Source: Neptunomonas antarctica (GTDB lineage: Bacteria > Pseudomonadota > Gammaproteobacteria > Pseudomonadales > Balneatricaceae). Taken from it: a stretch of DNA of 64,000 nucleotides. A program made the position numbers and the translations under genes. The DNA is taken from NCBI RefSeq assembly GCF_001305295.1, contig NZ_LJSI01000036.1, forward strand, positions 52,892-116,891, written 5' to 3'. Below, in pieces: positions 36,722 through 44,233 of the stretch (position 1 is its first letter; every line of letters starts with the position of its first letter). The notes under the pieces were generated by a model. The model saw only the letters and a list, made by a program, of their open reading frames with translations, ran no database searches and was not told the origin of the DNA.

Positions 36722-37613
36722 TCCTTTTTCCCCGCCTCGGCAATCTGAAATTGTTGGTGATCATTTGGGTGCTGGCCTTGGTTTAAAAGCTGAGCATCTG
36801 GATGACGTTTTGGCGTTACCTGCGGGGGATGCAAATCCCTCCGGTAATGGTTTGTGGTTTGAGGTTCATACGGAAAACTATTTTGTAGCCGGTGGGCCTC
36901 GATTAAATTACCTCAGATCAGTCCGTGAGAACTTTGAGCTCAGTTTTCACGGAGTAGGGGGGTCGTTGGGCTATGACCATCAATCAATGCCTGCGCATGT
37001 AAAGCAGGTAAAGGCTTTAATCGATGAATTCCAGCCCCGCCTCATTTCAGAGCACGCGGTTTGGTCGCGTGTCGATGGTCGATACTTTGCGGATCTTATG
37101 CCGTTACCTCGAACGCACGATGCGCTACAGTCATTGATTGACGGCATCGATGTTTATCAAACAGGTGTAGGGCGCCGCATTCTGATTGAGAATCCGAGTA
37201 ACTATCTGGATTTCGTGAGTGAAATGGATGAACCACAGTTCTTGGTTGAGGCCGCTAATCGTAGCGGCTGTGGTTTGTTAATCGATATTAATAATTTATA
37301 TATCAGTAGCCAGAATACGGGTATTGATGCGCTCGCGTACTTGCAACAGATCCCCGCGAGTCTTGTCGGTGAAATTCATATTGCAGGGCACGACCCCGAT
37401 CCCGAGTTAGGGCGGGCGTTACTGATAGACAGTCATGCCGCTGAGGTTGATTCGTCTGTTTGGGCGTTATTAGAGCAAGCACTGAGTATTTTCGGACACC
37501 AGCCTGTGTTGGTGGAGCGCGATGCAAATATACCTGCGTTTGCCGAATTGATGCGGGAGCAACAAAAAGCCCAGCGTTTTTTGGACCAGTGTACGTATAA
37601 GGGGTCTCGTTGA
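36696..37613 (+). CDS. bufB: MNIO-family bufferin maturase (DUF692)
   Basis: 305 residues, multinuclear non-haem iron oxidase of the DUF692 family. TIM-barrel motifs with metal-binding residues: [60 protein letters not shown] and [11 protein letters not shown]. Relatives convert precursor cysteines into oxazolone/thioamide or thiooxazole groups. The start (ATG 36696, or 36702) lies inside the end of bufA, a 26-base overlap that couples translation of precursor and enzyme. Confidence 0.94.
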   Translation: MAMGHLKANPFSPPRQSEIVGDHLGAGLGLKAEHLDDVLALPAGDANPSGNGLWFEVHTENYFVAGGPRLNYLRSVRENFELSFHGVGGSLGYDHQSMPAHVKQVKALIDEFQPRLISEHAVWSRVDGRYFADLMPLPRTHDALQSLIDGIDVYQTGVGRRILIENPSNYLDFVSEMDEPQFLVEAANRSGCGLLIDINNLYISSQNTGIDALAYLQQIPASLVGEIHIAGHDPDPELGRALLIDSHAAEVDSSVWALLEQALSIFGHQPVLVERDANIPAFAELMREQQKAQRFLDQCTYKGSR

Positions 37614-38434
37614 TGGCTGTTGATGATTACATCGCTGCCTTTGCGCATTATCTGCGCACGGGTGACGCAAATAGGATGCATGATTTTTGTGTTAATCCTG
37701 AACACATCAAGCGTATGGCTGTGTATCGTAATGGATTCTATAAAGGCTGTATTGATGCATTGTCGGCTAATTTTCCCATGTGTGAAAAGCTAGTGGGTAA
37801 TGAAAGCTTTAGAAATGCCGCCCATATCTATGTTGATCACTATCCGCCTGAAAAGGGTACCTTGGTGGGTTATGGGCAGAATTTTTCTGGCTTTATTGCG
37901 GATTTTTTTTCCGGGTTAGTGACTAATGAGTCGCAGGCCTTGCCGGTCAATATAGCTGACCTGGCACATCTTGATTATGCATGGCTAACAAGCCTGATGA
38001 GTGCGGATTCGGAGCAAGTATTACGAGGTGAACATGTCGCATGGCTGGTGGCGCAAGGACATGATCTTGCGTTAGTGGAAGTACGGCTTAGCCCAAGCGT
38101 TATTCTATGTGATGTGGGCGCAAGTGCTTTTTCGCAATGGCTTTCATTGAAAACCAATCAAAAAGAGGACGAGCAGGGAAATAGCGCATCAACAAATGAT
38201 CTTGTTATGTTTTGGCGCAGACAAGGAGCGGTACAAGCGCGATCGCTCTCGGTGCCTGAGGCGGCGCTTATGCGAGCCTTACAAAGGGTGGACAGTACAC
38301 TTGATAGTGGATTCGCGGCGGCGTTAGAGGTTGATCCTGATTTTGATGTGAGTGACATCTTTTCTGCTTGTTTACAGAATGAGCTGTTAGAGACTGATAT
38401 GACGCAATACAGACCAGAATCAGACCTGATATAA
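37613..38434 (+). CDS. bufC: Bufferin maturation partner protein (DUF2063)
   Basis: 273 residues with the N-terminal DUF2063 domain (DDYIAAFAHYLRTGD, MAVYRNGFYKGCIDALSANFPMC) that presents the precursor to the DUF692 enzyme in MNIO systems; the C-terminal half is less conserved. Start ATG 37613 overlaps the bufB stop (TGATG) behind AAGGGG. Confidence 0.93.
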   Translation: MAVDDYIAAFAHYLRTGDANRMHDFCVNPEHIKRMAVYRNGFYKGCIDALSANFPMCEKLVGNESFRNAAHIYVDHYPPEKGTLVGYGQNFSGFIADFFSGLVTNESQALPVNIADLAHLDYAWLTSLMSADSEQVLRGEHVAWLVAQGHDLALVEVRLSPSVILCDVGASAFSQWLSLKTNQKEDEQGNSASTNDLVMFWRRQGAVQARSLSVPEAALMRALQRVDSTLDSGFAAALEVDPDFDVSDIFSACLQNELLETDMTQYRPESDLI

Positions 38435-38453
38435 AAAATAATAAGGAATAAAT

Positions 38454-39005
38454 ATGAGCATAGTAGAAAAATTCCGACAGCTTTACGTACAAATGGGCCA
38501 GCAACTAACACGGTTTTTGGAGCCGCTGGCGTTGCTTTTGCTGCGCTTTACGGTGGCCAAAGTGTTTCTTGACTCAGGGCTTAGCAAATGGAATGGATTT
38601 TTAGACTTTAATGTTGGTAAATATGACTTGTTCATGTACGAATTTTTCTGCCCTGATCCAGTAAGAGAAGGTGCATTACAGCTATGTAACCCCGAAACAC
38701 TCGATTACGTTGAAGGCTCTTTTGTTGTGAGAATGATAGAGTTGCTTGCCGTTTTTGCCGGAATAGCGGAAGTGTTATTGCCTATATTACTGATTATCGG
38801 TTTGTTCTCCCGCTTCGCCGCGTTGGGGCTTATGGGTATGGTGTTATTTATTCAGTTGGCTGTCTTTCCGACATGGGATCACTGGATCAATCCGGCATCG
38901 TGGTGGGCTGTTACTTTATTAGTCCTCATTGCGCGGGGGCCGGGGATACTGTCGATTGACAGACTATTAGGGATGGACGCAAAACCAGTACAATCATTTA
39001 AATAA
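38454..39005 (+). CDS. DoxX family membrane protein of the bufferin operon
   Basis: 183 residues, four helices of the DoxX family (LLLRFTVAKVFLDSGLSKW, RMIELLAVFAGIAEVLLPILLI, LGLMGMVLFIQLAVFPTW, ALLVLIARGPG-like end). GigD in the Caulobacter gold-induced operon is the same kind of protein; its role is thought to be in membrane redox chemistry but is not settled. 19 bases after bufC, AAGGA before the ATG, and closed by a terminator, so the unit is bufA-bufB-bufC-doxX. Confidence 0.9.
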   Translation: MSIVEKFRQLYVQMGQQLTRFLEPLALLLLRFTVAKVFLDSGLSKWNGFLDFNVGKYDLFMYEFFCPDPVREGALQLCNPETLDYVEGSFVVRMIELLAVFAGIAEVLLPILLIIGLFSRFAALGLMGMVLFIQLAVFPTWDHWINPASWWAVTLLVLIARGPGILSIDRLLGMDAKPVQSFK

Positions 39006-39021
39006 CAAAACGTAATAAGAG

Positions 39022-39049
39022 AGAGCACTCAGGAGTTGAGTGCTCTTTT
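39022..39049 (+). terminator. Intrinsic terminator of the bufferin operon
   Basis: AGAGCACTCA (39022-39031), loop GGAGT, TGAGTGCTCT (39037-39046), then TTT. Confidence 0.92.
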
Positions 39050-39089
39050 AAATTTTAAGTGCCCAATTTGAAATTCTGATTTAAAATAT

Positions 39090-39473
39090 CTAGAGCAGCC
39101 CGCGTTCAGTCAGAACCTCTTTTACTACGAACATGCCATTGAGGGCGGCGGGAAAGCCTGCATACACACACATTTGTAAAACGGTTTCCTTCACTTCTTT
39201 TACCGTACAGCCCACATTTAAAGCAGCATTTATATGCACTTTTAATTGAGGTTGGCAGTTACCCAATGCCGTAAGAGCAGCTATTGTTGCAATTTCTCTT
39301 GATTTTAAATCCAAACCTTCGCGGGCGTATATATCACCGAAAGGAAACTCAATGGTGTATCGTGCCAAGTCAGGACAAACGTCTTTTAGGCTCTCGATAA
39401 CATTATGTCCAGCCTCTCCATCAATCTCGGTTAGCTTTTCATAACCTGCTTCATATCTTGATTTATTCATCAT
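39090..39473 (-). CDS. Carboxymuconolactone decarboxylase family protein
   Basis: 127 residues, AhpD/CMD-like all-helical fold: YEAGYEKLTEIDGEAGHNV, FGDIYAREGLDLKSREIATIAAL and VKEVKETVLQMCVYAGFPAALN. One cysteine only in the active region, so more like the decarboxylase-like branch than the peroxidase AhpD. Start at ATG 39473 behind GGAGCGAG; a further-upstream start (39503) would run into the promoter. Controlled by the MerR regulator encoded just upstream. Confidence 0.9.
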   Translation of the reverse strand: MMNKSRYEAGYEKLTEIDGEAGHNVIESLKDVCPDLARYTIEFPFGDIYAREGLDLKSREIATIAALTALGNCQPQLKVHINAALNVGCTVKEVKETVLQMCVYAGFPAALNGMFVVKEVLTERGLL

Positions 39474-39502
39474 CTCGCTCCATTTGATAGACAGATGCAG
39501 CA

Positions 39503-39533
39503 AGCTTACAAGTTAGAGTTAACTCTAAGTCAA
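39503..39533 (-). promoter_or_regulatory. MerR-type operator-promoter of the CMD gene
   Basis: On the minus strand: -35 TTGACT (39533-39528), 19-base spacer, -10 TAAGCT (39508-39503). The spacer contains the perfect palindrome TTAGAGTTAACTCTAA (39513-39528). A 19-bp spacer with a central dyad is the hallmark of promoters activated by DNA distortion by MerR proteins. The -35 box contains the TGA stop of the merR gene. Confidence 0.85.
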
Positions 39534-39898
39534 GGGGTTAATTGTACTTGATCATGCTCGATGTAGTACTCGATTTTACTCTCCAGCGCTTGTAAGTGCT
39601 GGCGTTCATTCTCAATTCTGACTTTCAACTTATCGCGATGCTCTTCTAGCAATACCTGACGTGCTCTAAGGGTGCTTTTTCCTATCGCTCTGAGCTGTGA
39701 GTATTGCAGAATATTTTCTAGTGACATGCCCGTTTCTTTGAGCCTGACAATAAAGTTAGCCCACGCTAAATTTTTGGAGGTGTAAAAGCGGTGACCGCTA
39801 GTGCTTCTTTGAATGCTACTTAAAAGACCGATTTTTTCATAATATCTGAGTGTATGAGGAGTCAGTGTTGTTTGTTGCGAAAACATTGTTATGTTCAT
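39530..39898 (-). CDS. MerR family transcriptional regulator
   Basis: 122 residues. N-terminal winged helix (MNITMFSQQTTLTPHTLRYYEKIGLL, residues 1-25, then SGHRFYTSKNL) and a C-terminal coiled coil (about 80-115). Contains no cysteines, so it is not a metal or SoxR-type sensor; closest in pattern to the NmlR/AdhR-like group that pairs with CMD or aldehyde enzymes. It ends at the promoter of the CMD gene, its likely target. Confidence 0.92.
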   Translation of the reverse strand: MNITMFSQQTTLTPHTLRYYEKIGLLSSIQRSTSGHRFYTSKNLAWANFIVRLKETGMSLENILQYSQLRAIGKSTLRARQVLLEEHRDKLKVRIENERQHLQALESKIEYYIEHDQVQLTP

Positions 39899-40112
39899 GG
39901 GTCGGCCCTAAGAAATAGTGCTCATCTCTGAATTATTTTTAAATTGTCAGCTATACGGCTAATCAGCGTAGAGCAGTCACTGTAACTATCTGAATTGATA
40001 AACTCTGCTCAAACGGAAATTATCGGTATACCGGCTACCTGTCTATCTTGAACTCCCATAGTGCTCTAAATCAATAGTGTAAGAGTGTAGAGGCGGTATT
40101 CTTTTTCTGCGC

Positions 40113-40139
40113 TGATCCAATTCGATAGTTAAGCCGTAT
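40113..40139 (+). promoter_or_regulatory. ECF-type (ChrR/RpoE-like) promoter candidate for the DUF2878 trio
   Basis: TGATCC (40113-40118), 16-base spacer, CGTAT (40135-40139), 24 bases before the ATG of the DUF2878 gene. The elements and spacing resemble singlet-oxygen sigma-E (ECF11) promoters, which control these gene families in other bacteria. Inference from pattern only. Confidence 0.5.
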
Positions 40140-40162
40140 GCAATAAAATAGTGGAGGTAGAG

Positions 40163-40690
40163 ATGTTGTTGGGCCTAACGTGGAAATTATGGATCAATTT
40201 GATGGGTTTCAATCTGATTTGGGCTTTAAGTATTTTCATCGGTAATGATGCGCTGCTCTGGATTGCCGTACTTTTGCTGCTTCACTTTGTGTTTGTTGCA
40301 AAGTCCTGGATTGAATTACCGATTGTGTTAGTGGTCGCTTTGGTGGGCTACAGCGTTGACTATATATTGACAATCGCTGGCGTTTTCAGGTTTGAGCAAG
40401 CTCAGGGTATTACGCCTGTGTGGTTATTTTTTTTATGGATTGGCTTTTGTTCAACCCTCAGATATAGCCTTCATTTCTTTTCTGAAAAATACAGGATAGC
40501 TTCTATTGCCGGCGCTATTGCAGGGTGTGTTACCTACTTTTCGGCAGCACATTTTGGTGCTGTTGAGTTGCCGCTCGCTCCCGTTATTAGCGCAGCTATT
40601 CTGGCAGGCGTATGGGCTTTGCTGTTCCCTGCGCTGCTGTGGATCTCCCATACTATGAGTCAATATCTGAGTAAACACATATGTTTATAA
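40163..40690 (+). CDS. DUF2878 membrane protein
   Basis: 175 residues, about six helices; DUF2878 pattern (INLMGFNLIWALSIF, GYSVDYILTIAGVF, WIGFCSTLRYSLHFF). Unknown function. In many gammaproteobacteria it is co-located with chalcone-isomerase-like and DUF3833 proteins in operons linked to light/singlet-oxygen stress and cyclopropane or furan fatty acids. Start 40163 follows GGAGGTAG; the in-frame GTG at 40151 precedes that site. Overlaps the next gene by 10 bases. Confidence 0.88.
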   Translation: MLLGLTWKLWINLMGFNLIWALSIFIGNDALLWIAVLLLLHFVFVAKSWIELPIVLVVALVGYSVDYILTIAGVFRFEQAQGITPVWLFFLWIGFCSTLRYSLHFFSEKYRIASIAGAIAGCVTYFSAAHFGAVELPLAPVISAAILAGVWALLFPALLWISHTMSQYLSKHICL

Positions 40691-41181
40691 AAGTGTTTTT
40701 TTGCGCGCTATTGCTGTGTTCTTTTGCCGTATCCGGAAAAATGCTTCCTCAAAACTGGACGCGTGTAGGCGAAGCCGAGTTAAGCATACTCTGGTTTGAT
40801 GTTTACAAGGCTGAACTACTTACCCCTGATGGGTTTTACTCCGATGATAATAAACCTCTGATACTCAACCTTAACTATCGCCGCAATATCAGCCGAAAAG
40901 ATCTTTTGCAAGAAACCCGAAAGCAGATTCAGCAATTTGCCGGAACAGAGCAAGTAGATCACTGGTTAAATAAATTGTTACAGATTTGGCCGGATATTCT
41001 AAAAGGAGATCAGCTGACTTTCTGGCTTGATTCAGAAGGCGACGGGCATTTCTTTTACAACAAGGGCTGGATTGGTTCATTGAAAGATCCGGCGTTCAGC
41101 AGCGCTTTTATTAAGATCTGGCTTTCTGATAAAAGTAACTATCCGGATTTGGCAAAACAACTCAGGGGAGAATTCAGATGA
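40681..41181 (+). CDS. Chalcone isomerase-like exported protein
   Basis: 166 residues, signal peptide (to about SGKM), then the chalcone-isomerase-like pattern: WTRVGEAELSILWFDVYKAELLTPDG, LNLNYRRNISRKDLLQETRK, DQLTFWLD and the final GSLKDPAFSSAFIKIWLS. Probably binds a fatty acid or other lipid in the periplasm; not a flavonoid enzyme. Starts inside the DUF2878 gene. Confidence 0.87.
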   Translation: MFIKVFFCALLLCSFAVSGKMLPQNWTRVGEAELSILWFDVYKAELLTPDGFYSDDNKPLILNLNYRRNISRKDLLQETRKQIQQFAGTEQVDHWLNKLLQIWPDILKGDQLTFWLDSEGDGHFFYNKGWIGSLKDPAFSSAFIKIWLSDKSNYPDLAKQLRGEFR

Positions 41182-41231
41182 GAATTAAGGAGATAATTAA
41201 GGAGATAATTAAGGAGAGAGTAAAACAATGA
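41178..41231 (+). other. 17-codon bridging mini-ORF built on a 12-bp triple repeat
   Basis: ATG 41178 overlaps the stop of the chalcone-isomerase-like gene (ATGA) and its TGA 41229-41231 overlaps the ATG of the DUF3833 gene. It encodes MRIKEIIKEIIKERVKQ. The DNA is three tandem copies of AATTAAGGAGAT (41183-41194, 41195-41206, 41207-41217), each also a Shine-Dalgarno sequence. Likely carries ribosomes from one gene to the next; whether the peptide itself matters is unknown. Confidence 0.5.
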
Positions 41232-41818
41232 AAATTCTGAGATTGAAGCATATGACATATCTGAAGATGGCGGCTCTTGTGGTGAGTATTCCTCTGCTAT
41301 CCGGCTGTGCCGTCAATATTGATGAATATAGTGATATGGAGCCTGAGCTGGATCTGAGTGAGTTTTTTAACGGTCATCTTGAAGCCTACGGAATTGTTCA
41401 GGATTACAAAGGCAAAGTCAGTCGCCGCTTTAGGGCTGATATTCTGGGCCAGTGGAAAGATGATAAAGGCGTGCTTGATGAGCAGTTTTTCTTTGCCGAT
41501 GGGGAAGAGCAGCACCGTTGCTGGAAGTTGAGTAAGTCAGACAAAGAGTATGTGGGTACGGCAGGCGACGTTATAGGTGAAGCTAAGGGCTTGGTGGCAG
41601 GGAATGCACTGAATTGGAGCTACGTCTTGTCTATTCCTGTTGATGATAAGCACTGGGAAATAAACCTAAACGATTGGATGTATCTGGTTGATGAAAATAA
41701 TCTGATTAATCGGGCAACGATGCATAAGTTTGGCGTAGAGGTCGGACAAATCACCCTCTATATCCGCAAAGTATCATCACAGGCTCATCGGCCTTTAACT
41801 CAGGGTTGTCGTGTCTAA
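41228..41818 (+). CDS. DUF3833 lipoprotein
   Basis: 196 residues. Lipoprotein signal with lipobox LLSGC near residue 27; DUF3833 core: FFNGHLEAYGIVQDYKGKVSRRF, QFFFADGEEQHRCWKL, GNALNWSYVLSIPV. Presumably outer-membrane or periplasmic lipid-handling partner of the two preceding proteins. Preceded by three repeated AAGGAG sites. Confidence 0.9.
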   Translation: MKILRLKHMTYLKMAALVVSIPLLSGCAVNIDEYSDMEPELDLSEFFNGHLEAYGIVQDYKGKVSRRFRADILGQWKDDKGVLDEQFFFADGEEQHRCWKLSKSDKEYVGTAGDVIGEAKGLVAGNALNWSYVLSIPVDDKHWEINLNDWMYLVDENNLINRATMHKFGVEVGQITLYIRKVSSQAHRPLTQGCRV

Positions 41819-42046
41819 GGCAGTTAAAATACATAAACAAGTTCCGGATGGATAGGTAAGAGCTTAACGATGCCTATTGCTGGATACGTGACCGGAAATA
41901 AATGCAGAATCCCACTTGGCTTGAAATAGAAAAGCCCAAAACATCGGTTATGTTACAGACCGCTGTTGGTCCTTAGCAATGTAAAAAAGGTTTAGATTCA
42001 AAGTGGTCATTTCCACAGAGACGCGACTCTATACCATTTATTGGGC

Positions 42047-42511
42047 TTATTTAATTGAAGATAAGATGTGTATTAACACCGCTGGTAATTCAGGTTTCTC
42101 ACCTTCTATTTGTGCAAGAATTATCAAATTTTGATGTGCGTAAGGAATATATACTCTCACCTCATTTCCTAACTGAGCCTTTAACACTTTGATTTTACCC
42201 TTTTGATGAACATCAATCATTATTTCAGATGTTTTGTACCCGCCTTTAACCATACCATCTCGGATTCCTGCAACCATATCCGAATTTACCTGCAAATCGC
42301 CATTCGGCTTCATAAAAGTAATAACAAGACTCTGAACTTCATTAGTAATTAAATCACTTTTACCGAAATAGGTGCCTAATTCAACCTGGTAGAGAGCGTA
42401 TCCATCAGGTATATCAACAGATATTCCTGACACTGGCATTTTTAGTTCAGACGAAATAACATTTGTTATTGTCATAAAAAACAACAATATAGAAAATAAC
42501 ATTTTTTTCAT
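42047..42511 (-). CDS. Hypothetical exported protein
   Basis: 154 residues, signal peptide MKKMLFSILLFFMTITNVISS, mature domain starting LKMPVSGISVDIPDGY and ending in a helix LPAVLIHILSSIK. The layout suggests a small secreted lipid/peptide-binding-like fold but no family is recognised. AAGGAAG precedes the ATG. AT-rich, like the accessory DNA around it. Confidence 0.65.
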   Translation of the reverse strand: MKKMLFSILLFFMTITNVISSELKMPVSGISVDIPDGYALYQVELGTYFGKSDLITNEVQSLVITFMKPNGDLQVNSDMVAGIRDGMVKGGYKTSEIMIDVHQKGKIKVLKAQLGNEVRVYIPYAHQNLIILAQIEGEKPELPAVLIHILSSIK

Positions 42512-43221
42512 ATCATATACTTCCTTGTTTTAAATTTAAATTCTAGAAAATCACACTCCACTATAATCACTGAAATCATGATGATATGATTTATACGTTT
42601 ATGATTCATTCAACACATATTTACCAAGCCATACATCGACACTGGCGAATTCAACTCCCGTTCGGATGGTACTGGTACACGGATTTTCAGTGTCTGTTTA
42701 ACAGTTATTCTTGACGTGTATTTGTGACAGTTATTTGTGGAACTTTGTGCTCTCTAAGTATCATCATATATTTTTGACAGGCTAAATTCCATACCTTCTC
42801 TGAGTGATTTCGCCTGTTCTATTGCACCAAACGCCTCAGACTGTTTAATATGGATTGAAGAGGACTCTTAAAACGAACCCGCTTCTACGATAATCGTAAA
42901 CTCAGACTTATGAATTACATAGTTAGGCTCTTTTTTCATTCCAACATAAAAACTTCATTAATTTAATGAATACATATAATGCTGTTTACTTTTTCACTTA
43001 AAATCAATAAATTTTTCTGATGGTTAATGTACATATTTAACTCTGTTAATTAGAAGTCTAAGGAGTAGTATATGGTTTTACATTGTGAATATTGGAATAA
43101 GTTAACCGATTTTTATGTTTTAAAGTAATTGTGTTTAGGGGTTGATTGAATTAGTGGGTTCGGATTAAGAATGCCGGGAATAATAAAAAATATTTTCATC
43201 TTACCCCACTTAATTATGTGC
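42512..43221. other. AT-rich gap without an intact gene
   Basis: About 710 bases. On the minus strand around 42880-42770 a frame reads SSSIHIKQSEAFGAIEQAKS and onward with protein-like composition, perhaps the end of a lost gene; I cannot name it. It ends with copy A (43174-43218) of the imperfect repeat that flanks the next gene. Confidence 0.5.
43174..43218. repeat. Imperfect direct repeat, copy A (flanking the YdjM-like gene)
   Basis: Begins CCGGGAATAATAAAAA and continues through CCCCACTTAATTATGTG. About three quarters identical to copy B at 43955-44000, in the same orientation. Confidence 0.6.
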
Positions 43222-43920
43222 TTAATAAAACTTAAAAGTGGACCAGTTAGTTAATAAATTAATCGTTGTGTCAGTTTCAGGAAGCATATAACCTAATGCG
43301 ATGCTGGCAACTAACATCAAAAATGTCGCACTTTTATTCTTAAAATCGGCTATTTTCAGGGCCGTACCGAAAGATCGTTTAATTCTTATATTACTTAAGT
43401 CAACACTGTATATTTCATCCAAAGTTAAATGGATAAGCCCACCAAAGAAAACAAACCCACCTGAAAGTAAGGCAACGATGGCCGATTGAGTTGCATATTC
43501 GCTGTTGAATATCCAGGTTAGCTGCGTTGTTAGCAGGCCGCATAAGGTGAGAAATAACAAAGAATGACAGCTGCCTCTGTGAACCGTCACTTTTTCAAAT
43601 AAAGGTCTTATCAGCCATTTCATAATGCCGTAAACACCTAAAGGTATTACCAGTAATTCAATAAAGCGAATCTCTCTAAAGTGCTCTCCGGTAATGTAGC
43701 GCAAAACCATCAGGATAATAACGGCGGAAAATATATTGAAAATAATATTAAGTGACGTCGAGTTGTCAGAATCGATATCAGGTAACAATCCCCCGATCGT
43801 GCCTAAGCACCACAACCATAATGCCGTATTGATGTCAGCATGACCTGCTGATAATAGCGCTGCAGAGGCAATGCCTGTAGCAGCAGTCGCTATATTGAAA
43901 TGAGTATTAAAATTTGCCAT
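43222..43920 (-). CDS. YdjM-like inner-membrane metal-dependent hydrolase
   Basis: 232 residues, four to five helices. Family pattern of YdjM/DUF457 proteins: THFNIATAATG at the start, LPDIDSDNS, VHRGSCHSLLFL and HLTLDEIYSVD, supplying His/Asp metal ligands. E. coli YdjM is LexA-controlled; no LexA box was identified here. ATG 43920 (MANFNTHF) follows AAGAGA and is preferred to an in-frame start 20 codons earlier. Both sides carry a 45-50-bp imperfect direct repeat. Confidence 0.82.
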   Translation of the reverse strand: MANFNTHFNIATAATGIASAALLSAGHADINTALWLWCLGTIGGLLPDIDSDNSTSLNIIFNIFSAVIILMVLRYITGEHFREIRFIELLVIPLGVYGIMKWLIRPLFEKVTVHRGSCHSLLFLTLCGLLTTQLTWIFNSEYATQSAIVALLSGGFVFFGGLIHLTLDEIYSVDLSNIRIKRSFGTALKIADFKNKSATFLMLVASIALGYMLPETDTTINLLTNWSTFKFY

Positions 43921-43954
43921 ATTTCTCTTAAGTAATGGGGAAAGATGAAAGATA

Positions 43955-44000
43955 CCGGGAATTATAAAAATAATTATCACCTGCCCCCACTAATTGTTTG
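43955..44000. repeat. Imperfect direct repeat, copy B
   Basis: Begins CCGGGAATTATAAAAA and continues to CCCCCACTAATTGTTTG; see copy A at 43174. Confidence 0.6.
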
Positions 44001-44113
44001 ACCCCGCTAATTGTTAAAAAAGGTGATTCAGTTTGACGTATTGCACTGGCCAACGCAGGGTTTAATCATAGGATGTCAAGATTAAAAAAATTGACCTTAT
44101 ATGGCTATGATCT

Positions 44114-44225
44114 GACCATCTGATCGATTTATTCCGTAACTAATGATTGAATTAATTCGGAACAGATGGTCGGATTCGCCGGAATACGCATTTGCTACCT
44201 GAACCTGCAGAACTATGCTGCAGGT
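44114..44225. repeat. Two inverted repeats downstream of the SGNH hydrolase gene
   Basis: GACCATCTG (44114-44122) pairs with CAGATGGTC (44163-44171), with TTCCG/CGGAA (44132-44136, 44158-44162) inside; then ACCTGCAG (44203-44210) and CTGCAGGT (44218-44225). The second is 8 bases past the gene's stop and may end its transcript. Nothing else is seen in 43921-44233. Confidence 0.6.
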
Positions 44226-44233
44226 AAGAAAGG

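Noticed and set aside
39560..39900. MerR protein as a SoxR, CueR or MerR metal sensor
   Set aside because: The protein contains no cysteine residues needed for an iron-sulfur cluster or metal site.
41890..42050. Distant inverted repeat AAAGCCCAA / TTGGGCTT suggestive of an attC-like recombination site
   Set aside because: Arms are only eight bases, there is no integrase or cassette array and the core sites are not recognisable.
42660..42720. Possible insertion-sequence end in the 42.5-43.2 kb gap
   Set aside because: No terminal inverted repeats, target duplication or transposase frame found.
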